In this document: piece after piece, positions 1-5,117 of the stretch
Numbering within the stretch: position 1 is the first letter of the stretch
Layout: the number at the start of each line of letters is the position of its first letter
Source of the DNA: Actinomycetota bacterium
GTDB lineage: Bacteria > Actinomycetota > Actinomycetes > Propionibacteriales > Nocardioidaceae
Assembly: GCA_009702305.1 (NCBI GenBank)
Contig: WLIH01000251.1
Span: 1-5,117, forward strand
DNA length: 5,117 bases
Reading direction: 5' to 3'
Made by a program: the position numbers and the translations under genes
The notes under the pieces: model-generated
Databases searched by the model: none
What the model was told of the DNA's origin: nothing
What the model saw: the letters and a program-made list of their open reading frames with translations, nothing else

Positions 1-436
1 CGTAGAACTTGTCGGCCGCCTCGGAGCCCACGGGCAGGTAGGACACGAGCACGTCGGCCTGGGTGTCCTTGAGGACCTGGACGATGTCGACGCCCTCGCC
101 GTCGGCCTCCTCGATGGTCTGGCGGTAGTACTTGCCGAGGCTGTCGAGGGTGTGACCGCGCTGGACGATGACGCCGGTGGGCGGCACGTCGGCGATCTTG
201 ATCGTGTTGTTCTCGGAGGCCTGAGTGGCCTCGGAGAGGTCGAAGCCGACCTTCTTGGCGTCGACGTCGAAGGCGGCGACGAACTCGACGTCCTTGACGT
301 GGTACTCGCCGAACATCACGTGCATCAGGCCCGGGACGGTGCCCTCGGGGTCGGCGTCCTTGTAGTACTCGACGCCCTGGATCAGGGACGTCGCGCAGTT
401 GCCGACTCCCACAATTGCTACTCGAACCGAACCCAT
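1..436 (-). CDS. ino1: Inositol-3-phosphate synthase, N-terminal part (gene runs off the left edge)
   Basis: This is the first 145 codons of the NAD-dependent enzyme that isomerises D-glucose-6-phosphate to 1D-myo-inositol-3-phosphate in the cytoplasm. In actinobacteria that is the entry step to phosphatidylinositol, its mannosides and mycothiol. The protein begins [18 protein letters not shown], a Rossmann dinucleotide-binding loop (G10-V-G12-N-C-A15). Stretches such as [36 protein letters not shown] and [18 protein letters not shown] are near-identical, as I remember it, to the mycobacterial Ino1. The mycobacterial enzyme is about 367 residues, so roughly 60% lies outside the window. The ATG at 436 is favoured because AGGAAAGGA lies 7 bases upstream and the Rossmann strand starts at residue 4. 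The M. tuberculosis protein has a longer N-terminal lead. The padR gene ends 19 bases upstream in the same direction, so co-transcription is likely; no separate promoter is evident in that gap. Confidence 0.96.
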   Translation of the reverse strand, partial: MGSVRVAIVGVGNCATSLIQGVEYYKDADPEGTVPGLMHVMFGEYHVKDVEFVAAFDVDAKKVGFDLSEATQASENNTIKIADVPPTGVIVQRGHTLDSLGKYYRQTIEEADGEGVDIVQVLKDTQADVLVSYLPVGSEAADKFY

Positions 437-443
437 CGGGTCG

Positions 444-452
444 TCCTTTCCT
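444..452 (-). promoter_or_regulatory. Ribosome binding site of ino1
   Basis: Read on the minus strand this is AGGAAAGGA, a purine-rich Shine-Dalgarno sequence 7 bases before the ATG at 436. It fills about half of the 19-base gap after the padR stop and fixes the ino1 start. Confidence 0.8.
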
Positions 453-455
453 GTG

Positions 456-1136
456 TCACTTCTGCGGGTCAGCCACGGGGCTGGCTGGCGGGGTGGAGCG
501 GGCCGGCACCGGAGGGGTGCTGGCCGACGTGCTGCTGGTGGTGCCGGTGGTGGTGCTGGTGGTGGTGCTGGTCGCGGGTCGACGTTCGGCGTCGCGCCCG
601 GAGTCTCGTTCGGCGTTGATGAGGTCGGAGAGCCAGCGGACCTCGCGCTCGACCGACTCGACGCCGTGGCGCTGCAGCTCGGCTGCGTAGCGGTCGACTT
701 CCTTCTGGGTCATCGACAGCTGGCTCTGCACCCGCTCGAGGCGCTCCTGCAGGCGGGTGCGGCGTCCCTCGAGGACACGCATCCGGATCTCCATGTCGGT
801 CGAGGAGAAGAAGGCGAAGCGGATGTCGAAGTTGTCGTCCTCCCACGCGGTGGGTCCGACCTCCGACATCAGCCGCTCGAACTCGTCGTGACCGGCCGGC
901 GTGACCTGGTAGACGATGCGCGGGCGCCGGCTCGACGGGCTGGTGGTGCTCGTCGTCTCCTCGATGAGGTTGCTGCGCAGCATCTTCTTCAGGGCGGGGT
1001 AGAGCGAGCCGTAGGACAGCACCCGACCCCAGCCGAGCATGAGGTTCAGCCGCTTGCGCAGCTCGTAGCCGTGCATGGGTCCCTCGTGCAGCAGTCCGAG
1101 GACTGCTAGCTCGATGGTCTCTGCGCGACGTGCCAC
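456..1136 (-). CDS. PadR-family transcriptional regulator with a Ser/Thr/Pro-rich C-terminal tail
   Basis: A 226-residue DNA-binding protein. Residues 8-80 form the PadR winged helix: [23 protein letters not shown], then [21 protein letters not shown], then the wing ending [17 protein letters not shown]. The wing carries a Thr/Ser-rich insert (residues 61-69). Residues about 95-175 (the [11 protein letters not shown] region, [22 protein letters not shown] and [11 protein letters not shown]) are the helical C-terminal dimerisation part of the PadR/Vir type and resemble M. tuberculosis Rv0047c. The last 40 residues (187-226) are almost only Thr, Ser, Pro and Ala, part of them encoded by a 12-base repeat. 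The GTG at 1136 is chosen because the conserved domain starts within 8 residues and there is no better start; no strong Shine-Dalgarno precedes it, which fits a leaderless transcript. It lies directly upstream of ino1 and divergent from the PBP gene, so it probably controls its own operon. The ligand is unknown; glucose-6-phosphate or inositol is a guess from context. Confidence 0.93.
   Translation of the reverse strand: MARRAETIELAVLGLLHEGPMHGYELRKRLNLMLGWGRVLSYGSLYPALKKMLRSNLIEETTSTTSPSSRRPRIVYQVTPAGHDEFERLMSEVGPTAWEDDNFDIRFAFFSSTDMEIRMRVLEGRRTRLQERLERVQSQLSMTQKEVDRYAAELQRHGVESVEREVRWLSDLINAERDSGRDAERRPATSTTTSTTTGTTSSTSASTPPVPARSTPPASPVADPQK
534..569 (-). repeat. 12-base repeat encoding the Ser/Thr tail of the PadR regulator
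   Basis: The plus-strand unit GGTGGTGGTGCT occurs twice exactly (546-557 and 558-569), with a diverged copy GCTGGTGGTGCC at 534-545. Read in the padR frame on the minus strand, the two exact units each encode Ser-Thr-Thr-Thr and the diverged one encodes Gly-Thr-Thr-Ser. The units are in frame, so copy-number change would lengthen or shorten the tail without breaking the gene. Confidence 0.8.
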
Positions 1137-1142
1137 GAGACC

Positions 1143-1164
1143 TATCGTAGCGATATATCCGATC
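1143..1164. promoter_or_regulatory. Candidate PadR operator: AT-rich overlapping palindromes between the divergent genes
   Basis: This is a conspicuously AT-rich patch in very GC-rich DNA. It contains TATCG-TAG-CGATA (1143-1155), a perfect inverted repeat with 5-base arms, overlapping GATATATC (1152-1159), a perfect 8-base palindrome, followed by CCGATC. PadR dimers bind short AT-containing inverted repeats, often at their own promoters. The patch covers the likely padR -10 hexamer and lies 7 bases from the padR start codon, so binding would block transcription of padR–ino1. Seen: the palindromes and position. Inferred: that they bind this regulator. Confidence 0.5.
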
Positions 1165-1172
1165 TTGGCGAA
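1144..1172 (-). promoter_or_regulatory. Putative leaderless promoter of padR–ino1
   Basis: On the minus strand, TACGAT (1149 down to 1144) matches the actinobacterial -10 pattern TANNNT. A weak -35-like TTCGCC lies at 1172-1167 with a 17-base spacer. Seven bases separate the -10 from the padR GTG, which puts the expected transcription start on or next to the start codon. With no clear Shine-Dalgarno, this is consistent with a leaderless mRNA, a common arrangement in actinobacteria. Confidence 0.45.
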
Positions 1173-1197
1173 TCGCACGTCCGCGCGCCGCGGGATC

Positions 1198-1209
1198 CGG
1201 CGTACGCCG
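1198..1209. promoter_or_regulatory. Perfect 12-bp palindrome upstream of the PBP gene
   Basis: CGGCGTACGCCG reads identically on both strands. It lies about 54 bases before the PBP start and just upstream of a -10-like TACCCT (1220-1225, a TANNNT match with no convincing -35). The position would suit an operator or activator site for the PBP–glycosyltransferase operon. GC-rich palindromes of this length also arise by chance in such DNA, so function is only a possibility. Confidence 0.3.
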
Positions 1210-1246
1210 CCGCGTTGCGTACCCTGCAGAGGCACATCGGACGAGC

Positions 1247-1254
1247 AGGTGGAG
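1247..1254 (+). promoter_or_regulatory. Ribosome binding site of the penicillin-binding protein gene
   Basis: AGGTGGAG lies 8 bases before the GTG at 1263. It decides the start in favour of that codon over the in-frame TTG at 1215, which has no comparable site and would add 16 residues of no recognisable character. Confidence 0.75.
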
Positions 1255-1262
1255 ACATCCAG

Positions 1263-3572
1263 GTGAGTGGCAAGCGCAGGGCCGCGGGACCGGCCGTCAA
1301 GAAGAAGGCGGAGCCGAAGCCTCCCCGCTCGTGGAAGAGCCGACTTCTCAGCGTCGCGAAGTGGGGCCTGGTCGCGGGCATCGTGATGTCCCTGATCGCC
1401 GCGGGCGGCTTCTACTTCCTCTACCGGACCATCGAGATCCCGGACCCGAACAAGGACTTCCAGACCCAGACGTCGTTCGTCTACTACTCCGACGGCAAGA
1501 GCGAGCTGGGCAGCTACGCCACCCAGAACCGCGTGTCGATCAACAGCAACGACATGCCCCAGCACCTCAAGGACGCCGTCGTCGCGGCGGAGAACCAGTC
1601 CTTCTACTCCGACAAGGGCATCGACCCCAAGGGCATCCTGCGCGCGGTCTTCAACAACGCCTCCGGTGAGTCCACCCAGGGTGGGTCGACCATCACCCAG
1701 CAGTACGTGAAGATCCTCTACCTCAACCAGGAGCGCTCCTACACCCGCAAGATCAAGGAGGCGATCCTCGCGCTCAAGCTGCAGCGCAAGCAGAGCAAGA
1801 CGGAGATCCTCGAGGGCTACCTCAACACCATCTACTTCGGCCGCGGCGCCTACGGCGTGCAGGCCGCGGCCCAGGCGTTCTTCGCCACCGACGCGAAGGA
1901 CCTCAACCTGCGCGAGTGCGCCGTGCTCGCCTCGGTGCTCAACAACCCGACCCGATTCGACCCCGACAACGGCCGCGACAACAAGCGGGCGCTCAAGGGT
2001 CGCTACGAGTACGTCCTCGACTCGATGGCCAAGCTCGACATGATCACCGTCGAGCAGGCCGACAAGGCCGCACGCCGGCTGCCGCCGTTCCCGGAGATCG
2101 AGGTCGAGAGCACCTACGGCGGGCAGAAGGGCCACATCCTCACGATGGTCCGCCAGGAGCTCAACCGGCTCGGCTACACCGACGACCAGATCGACGGCGG
2201 CGGCCTCGAGGTCACGACCACGCTCACCAAGAAGGCCATGGAGGCCGCCGAGGCGGGTGTCGTCGAGGCACGTCCCGAGGGCTTCGGCGACAAGCAGCTG
2301 CACGTCGGGGTCGCCAGCGTCGAGCCCGGCACCGGTGCGCTGCGCGGCTTCTACGCCGGCCAGGACTATCTCGACTCCCAGCTCAACTGGGCGGTCGCCG
2401 GAGGCATGGTCGGCTCGACGTTCAAGCCGATCACGCTGGCCACGGCCTTGACGCAGGGCTACTCGCTGCGCGACACGTTCGAGGGCAACTCGCCCTACGA
2501 GTTCCCCGACGGCCTGCAGGTGCGCAACGAGGGCAGTGGCTCCGACGGCCTCGGCAACGACTACGGCACCTCGGTCAACGCGATCTACGCGCTCGAGCAG
2601 TCGATCAACACCGCCTTCGTCGACATGTCGGCGGCGATGGACGACGGCCCCGAGAAGATCTACGCGATGGCGGAGAAGATGGGCATCCCGCCGATGGAGT
2701 CGGACCAGGAGTTCCCCGGCATCCCCACGACGAGTCGCGACTTCTCCGAGGACGACACCCTGCTGACCTTGGGCAAGGCCCGGATCAGCCCGATCAACAT
2801 GGCCAACGCCTATGCCACGGTCGCCAACGGCGGCCAGCGCGCCGACGTCCACGTGGTGGAGAAGGTCGTCGACCCCAACGGTCCCGACTACACCTACAAG
2901 AACGCCACCCGCAAGGCGATGAGCGAGGACGTCGCCTCCGACGTCTCCTACGCGATGCAGCAGGTCGTCGCCAACGGCACCGGCCGCGCCGCGCTCAGCC
3001 TCGGGCGGCCGGCCGCCGGCAAGACCGGCACCGCCACCAACGACAAGGACCAGGTGTCCTCGGCGTGGTTCGTCGGCTACACCCCGCAGCTCGCGACGGC
3101 GGTGATGTACGTCCGTGGCGACGGCGACGACCAGCTCGACGGCTGGCTGCCGTCGTACTTCGGCGCCGACTACCCGGCCGACACCTGGACCGCGGTGATG
3201 CGCGCCGACATGCTCGACGTCGAGCCCGAGGACTTCCCCGAGCCCGCGTACGTCGACGGTGACGCGCCGCAGGACGGCCACGCGCCGACCCTGCCGCCCA
3301 AGCCCACGAGGAAGCCCTCGCCGACCCCGAGCGAGACGCCCTCCGAGACGCCCTCCGAGACCCCGACCGAGGAGCCGAGCCCGACCGAGGAGCCGTCGCC
3401 GACGGCGTCGCCCACCGAGCCGGACTGCGGGCTGCTTGGCTGCGAGAGCCCGACGCCGTCCCCGACGCCGTCCCCGAGCGAGTCGCCGAGCCCGGCCGCC
3501 CGGGCGGCCGCGCTGCCGTCCGAGCGGCGCACGCCGGCGTCGATCGCCTGGTGGTGGGGCCTGCTGTGGTGA
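1263..3572 (+). CDS. ponA: Class A (bifunctional) penicillin-binding protein, PonA1-like
   Basis: A 769-residue membrane-anchored enzyme that polymerises lipid II into glycan strands (GT51) and cross-links the peptides (transpeptidase). A Lys/Arg/Pro-rich cytoplasmic tail (residues 1-33) precedes one membrane helix at about 34-54 (WGLVAGIVMSLIAAGGFYFL). The GT51 domain has motif 1 AAENQSFYSDKGID with catalytic Glu110, GGSTITQQ at 140-147, and RKIKEAILALKLQ followed by EILEGYLNTIYFGRGAYGVQ to about 200. The transpeptidase domain has Ser385-Thr-Phe-Lys388 (SXXK, acyl-serine), Ser447-Ile-Asn449 (SXN) and Lys587-Thr-Gly (KTG), all intact. From about residue 676 the extracellular tail is Pro/Ser/Thr/Glu-rich, interrupted by Cys722-GLLG-Cys727, and ends WWWGLLW. 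I see no PASTA domain in the C-terminal region. The gene is divergent from padR–ino1 and translationally coupled to the following glycosyltransferase. Assignment to PonA1 rather than another class A PBP rests on the neighbourhood. Confidence 0.96.
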   Translation: MSGKRRAAGPAVKKKAEPKPPRSWKSRLLSVAKWGLVAGIVMSLIAAGGFYFLYRTIEIPDPNKDFQTQTSFVYYSDGKSELGSYATQNRVSINSNDMPQHLKDAVVAAENQSFYSDKGIDPKGILRAVFNNASGESTQGGSTITQQYVKILYLNQERSYTRKIKEAILALKLQRKQSKTEILEGYLNTIYFGRGAYGVQAAAQAFFATDAKDLNLRECAVLASVLNNPTRFDPDNGRDNKRALKGRYEYVLDSMAKLDMITVEQADKAARRLPPFPEIEVESTYGGQKGHILTMVRQELNRLGYTDDQIDGGGLEVTTTLTKKAMEAAEAGVVEARPEGFGDKQLHVGVASVEPGTGALRGFYAGQDYLDSQLNWAVAGGMVGSTFKPITLATALTQGYSLRDTFEGNSPYEFPDGLQVRNEGSGSDGLGNDYGTSVNAIYALEQSINTAFVDMSAAMDDGPEKIYAMAEKMGIPPMESDQEFPGIPTTSRDFSEDDTLLTLGKARISPINMANAYATVANGGQRADVHVVEKVVDPNGPDYTYKNATRKAMSEDVASDVSYAMQQVVANGTGRAALSLGRPAAGKTGTATNDKDQVSSAWFVGYTPQLATAVMYVRGDGDDQLDGWLPSYFGADYPADTWTAVMRADMLDVEPEDFPEPAYVDGDAPQDGHAPTLPPKPTRKPSPTPSETPSETPSETPTEEPSPTEEPSPTASPTEPDCGLLGCESPTPSPTPSPSESPSPAARAAALPSERRTPASIAWWWGLLW
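3333..3368 (+). repeat. 12-base tandem repeat in the PBP tail (Glu-Thr-Pro-Ser)
   Basis: GAGACGCCCTCC occurs twice exactly (3333-3344, 3345-3356), followed by the diverged copy GAGACCCCGACC (3357-3368). In frame this gives ETPS-ETPS-ETPT, part of the disordered extracellular tail. Confidence 0.85.
3362..3395 (+). repeat. 18-base repeat in the PBP tail
   Basis: CCCGACCGAGGAGCCG is present at 3362-3377 and again at 3380-3395, an 18-base period that is in frame and encodes PTEEPS-PTEEPS. Confidence 0.8.
3450..3473 (+). repeat. 12-base direct repeat in the PBP tail after the cysteine pair
   Basis: CCGACGCCGTCC is repeated exactly at 3450-3461 and 3462-3473, encoding PTPS-PTPS. It is a second Pro/Ser/Thr block, separated from the first by the DCGLLGC segment. 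Confidence 0.8.
3550..3572 (+). promoter_or_regulatory. Translational coupling site: RBS and GTGA stop/start overlap
   Basis: GGTGGTGGGG (3550-3559) is the only Shine-Dalgarno-like stretch here and lies 9 bases before GTG at 3569. That GTG overlaps the PBP stop TGA (3570-3572) as GTGA. In the PBP frame these G-rich bases are the Trp codons of its C-terminus. The overlap implies one transcript and re-initiation by terminating ribosomes. In-frame GTG codons at 3551, 3554 and 3566 are alternatives but lack an upstream binding site. Confidence 0.65.
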
Positions 3573-5041
3573 GCAACGACGCCACCGGCCGACCCGACGG
3601 GGAGCAGGTCCACCCCACGCAGGACGACCCGGTCGCCCGCGCGCTGAGCGAGGGCGTGGGCGGACCGATCGGCGCCCGCGCCGGACGCCACCCCTGGTGG
3701 ACGCCCGTGCGGGTGCTGCTGGCCCTCACCGCGGTCTGCTTCGCGCTGGGGATGCTGCAGAAGCAGTCGTGCTACGACGACACCTGGCAGGACGGCACCA
3801 CCCGCTACACCCACATGTGCTACTCCGACCTGCCCTACCTCTACACCGGGCGTGGCCTCGCCGAGCGCACCTGGCCCTACTCCGACGACGAGCAGGTCCG
3901 GGCCCGCTATCCGCAGGTCATGGAGTACCCCGTCGGCATCAGCTACTGGGCCTACGGCACCGCGCTGGTCACCCAGGCCGTCACCGGGTGGCCGGACCTG
4001 GCCGAGCGGCTCGGCCGCCCGACCGAGGAGCTGTTCGGCAACCCCGACGTCCTGAGCGAGATCCGGATCTTCGTGATCGTCAACGCCCTCGGGTTCGCGC
4101 TGGTCGCGCTGCTCTCGACCTGGCTGCTGGCCAAGGTCGATCCTCGGCGACCCTGGGACGCCGCGATCTTCGCGGCCTCACCAGCGCTGGCCCTGACCGC
4201 CCTGGTCAACTGGGACCTGCTCGCCGTCGTCTTCGTCGCGGGCGCGCTGTGGGCGTGGGCGAGGGACCGGCCGGTGCTGACCGGCGTGCTGATCGGGCTC
4301 GGCGCGGCGGTCAAGCTCTACCCGCTCTTCCTGCTCGGGGCCGTGCTCGTCATCTGCCTGCGCGACCGGCGCCTCCACGACTTCCTGGCGGCGACCCTGT
4401 GGGGTGCGGTGGCGTGGGTGCTGGCCAACGCGCCGGCCTACCTCACCGGCCGCGAGGAGTGGGCGGTCTTCTGGTCCTTCAACTCCGATCGCGGCCCCGA
4501 CCTCGGCTCCGTCTGGCTGGTGGCCGCCCAGGCCTTCGACGCGACCATCACCGCGCACACGGTCAACCTCGGCTCCTGGCTCTTCTTCGGGGCCTGGTGC
4601 CTGGGCGTGCTCGCGGTCGGGCTGGCCGCGCCGACCACGCCCCGGATGGCCCAGCTGGGCTTCCTGATCGTCGTCGGACTGCTGCTGGTCAACAAGGTCT
4701 ACTCGCCGCAGTACGTCCTGTGGCTGCTCCCGCTCGCCGTCCTCGCCCGGCCGCGCTGGCGCGACCAGATCGTGTGGCAGAGCACCGAGATCCTCTACTT
4801 CGCCTCGGTGTGGTGGTACCTCAACGGCGACCTCGCGCCCGGTGGTGGCGGCGACGCCGGCTTCTACTGGGTGGCGATCCTGCTCCGGATGGCCGGCGAG
4901 CTCTACCTGGTCGCCCTGGTCGTGCGCGACATCCTGCGGCCCGCCCATGATCCGGCCCACGATCCGGCCCACGATCCGGCCCGCGCACCGGATCGCGGCG
5001 ATCAGCTCAGGTCGACGCGGTCGAACGCCGTGGCGGTGTAG
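3569..5041 (+). CDS. Polytopic GT87/DUF2029-family glycosyltransferase (Rv0051-like)
   Basis: A 490-residue integral membrane protein with a hydrophilic N-terminus (1-45), a first helix at about 47-63 and roughly nine further hydrophobic segments. The first extracytoplasmic loop holds CYSD (84-87) LPYLYTGRGL and MEYPV (118-122). Gly245-A-A-V-Lys249-L-Tyr-Pro252 and Asn375-K-V-Y-S-P-Q-Tyr382 are hallmarks of GT87 proteins such as the actinobacterial polyprenol-phosphate-mannose-dependent mannosyltransferases. In those GT-C enzymes an Asp in the first outer loop is catalytic; Asp87 is the natural candidate by position. The donor would be a polyprenyl-phosphate sugar used on the outer membrane face; donor and acceptor cannot be read from sequence. 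Coupling to the PBP gene points to a cell-wall or lipoglycan acceptor. The protein ends in AHDP repeats (459-470) and a charged tail whose DNA overlaps the convergent gene. GTG at 3569 is chosen for its stop/start overlap. Confidence 0.85.
   Translation: MSNDATGRPDGEQVHPTQDDPVARALSEGVGGPIGARAGRHPWWTPVRVLLALTAVCFALGMLQKQSCYDDTWQDGTTRYTHMCYSDLPYLYTGRGLAERTWPYSDDEQVRARYPQVMEYPVGISYWAYGTALVTQAVTGWPDLAERLGRPTEELFGNPDVLSEIRIFVIVNALGFALVALLSTWLLAKVDPRRPWDAAIFAASPALALTALVNWDLLAVVFVAGALWAWARDRPVLTGVLIGLGAAVKLYPLFLLGAVLVICLRDRRLHDFLAATLWGAVAWVLANAPAYLTGREEWAVFWSFNSDRGPDLGSVWLVAAQAFDATITAHTVNLGSWLFFGAWCLGVLAVGLAAPTTPRMAQLGFLIVVGLLLVNKVYSPQYVLWLLPLAVLARPRWRDQIVWQSTEILYFASVWWYLNGDLAPGGGGDAGFYWVAILLRMAGELYLVALVVRDILRPAHDPAHDPAHDPARAPDRGDQLRSTRSNAVAV
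4943..4990 (+). repeat. 12-base tandem repeat (Ala-His-Asp-Pro) at the glycosyltransferase C-terminus
   Basis: Three units, GCCCATGATCCG then GCCCACGATCCG twice (4943-4954, 4955-4966, 4967-4978), are followed by a decayed fourth, GCCCGCGCACCG (4979-4990). In frame they encode AHDP-AHDP-AHDP-ARAP immediately after the last hydrophobic segment, so they sit in a cytoplasmic or exposed tail rather than in the catalytic part. Confidence 0.9.
4991..5003. other. Short inverted repeat at the convergent gene ends
   Basis: GATCGC-G-GCGATC is a perfect inverted repeat with 6-base arms directly after the AHDP repeat, touching the stop codon of the convergent gene. It could form only a small hairpin and no U-rich tract follows on either strand, so I do not call it a terminator. 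Confidence 0.4.
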
Positions 5042-5117
5042 CGCACCCGCACCTCGACGAGGTCGCCGACCTCGGGCACGTGGGATCCGGCCGGCACGAA
5101 GAGCATCGAGGCCTGCA
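5002..5117 (-). CDS. C-terminal end of an unrecognised convergent gene
   Basis: The minus strand is open from the right edge to a TGA at 5004-5002, giving the last 37 codons of a protein that ends TAFDRVDLS. 36 of the 37 sense codons end in G or C, matching the coding pattern of the neighbours. The piece looks beta-rich (PEVGDLVEVRVRYTATAF), as at the end of a small beta-barrel or OB-like domain, but this is only an impression and I do not recognise the family. It converges on the glycosyltransferase gene and shares 40 bases with it (5002-5041). Confidence 0.6.
   Translation of the reverse strand, partial: QASMLFVPAGSHVPEVGDLVEVRVRYTATAFDRVDLS

Noticed and set aside
1143..1155. TATCGT (1143-1148) as a -10 element for the rightward PBP operon
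   Set aside because: It fits TANNNT but has no -35 at a suitable spacing and would give a leader of more than 100 bases; the same bases suit the leftward padR promoter better.
1215..1262. In-frame upstream TTG start for the PBP
   Set aside because: It adds 16 residues without family character and has no ribosome binding site, whereas GTG at 1263 has AGGTGGAG at the right distance.
1916..3262. A long plus-strand frame inside the PBP gene
   Set aside because: The translation is an Arg/Gly/His/Pro-rich shadow without motifs, and the PBP frame through the same bases carries all three transpeptidase motifs.
456..3281. A 941-codon open frame on the minus strand covering most of the PBP gene and reading into padR
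   Set aside because: Only its last 226 codons (1136-456) are padR. The rest is a mirror frame of the PBP gene: low-complexity Val/Gly/Arg/Leu/Asp composition with no domain, as expected opposite high-GC coding DNA.
3333..3473. Tandem repeats considered as a CRISPR or regulatory repeat array
   Set aside because: Units are 12 or 18 bases, in frame, without spacers, and encode the Pro/Ser/Thr tail of the PBP.
3259..4950. A 563-codon plus-strand frame over the glycosyltransferase gene
   Set aside because: The product is almost entirely Arg, Pro, Ala and Gly, typical of an out-of-frame reading of GC-rich DNA; the overlapping frame has membrane helices and GT87 motifs.
4178..4972. Minus-strand open frame opposite the glycosyltransferase
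   Set aside because: Acidic, Gly/Gln/Arg-rich and without a recognisable domain; it is the antisense of a better-supported gene.
4991..5003. Inverted repeat considered as a bidirectional terminator between convergent genes
   Set aside because: The arms are only 6 bases, it lies inside one reading frame and touches the stop of the other, and no T-rich tract follows on either strand.

Overview
The window is high-GC DNA with almost every third codon position G or C, GTG starts and actinobacterial protein families. The gene order ino1 – PadR regulator – (divergent) class A penicillin-binding protein – GT87/DUF2029 membrane glycosyltransferase matches, from memory, the Mycobacterium tuberculosis Rv0046c–Rv0047c–Rv0050–Rv0051 neighbourhood. 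Without a database search I would place it in a Nocardioides-like or related actinobacterium, as a chromosomal core locus. I see no mobile element, CRISPR array, tRNA or rRNA.

Layout. Positions 1-436 (minus) hold the N-terminal 145 codons of inositol-3-phosphate synthase. Only 19 bases separate it from a PadR-family regulator (456-1136, minus) lying just upstream in the same direction, so the two form a probable padR–ino1 operon. Positions 1137-1262 are the divergent control region. It holds an unusually AT-rich palindromic patch over the padR start, a putative leaderless padR promoter, a perfect 12-bp palindrome and a good ribosome binding site for the rightward gene. Positions 1263-3572 (plus) encode a bifunctional penicillin-binding protein with all the expected motifs and a long Pro/Ser/Thr/Glu tail. 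Its TGA stop overlaps, as GTGA, the GTG start of a polytopic GT87-type glycosyltransferase (3569-5041, plus). That gene ends in a short tetrapeptide repeat and runs 40 bases into the 3' end of a convergent gene (5002-5117, minus), which is cut by the window edge and which I do not recognise.

How the genes fit together. All four identifiable genes bear on envelope construction or its control. Ino1 commits glucose-6-phosphate to inositol, the precursor of phosphatidylinositol lipids and mycothiol. The PBP polymerises and cross-links peptidoglycan. The GT87 protein probably transfers a sugar from a lipid carrier on the outer face of the membrane. The PadR protein is placed to control its own operon and possibly the divergent cell-wall operon. 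The locus is largely conventional. The points worth a second look are the divergent operator/promoter architecture, the repeat-encoded tail of the PadR protein, the start/stop coupling of the PBP and glycosyltransferase genes, and the repetitive, antisense-overlapping 3' end of the glycosyltransferase gene. I found no convincing undescribed system.
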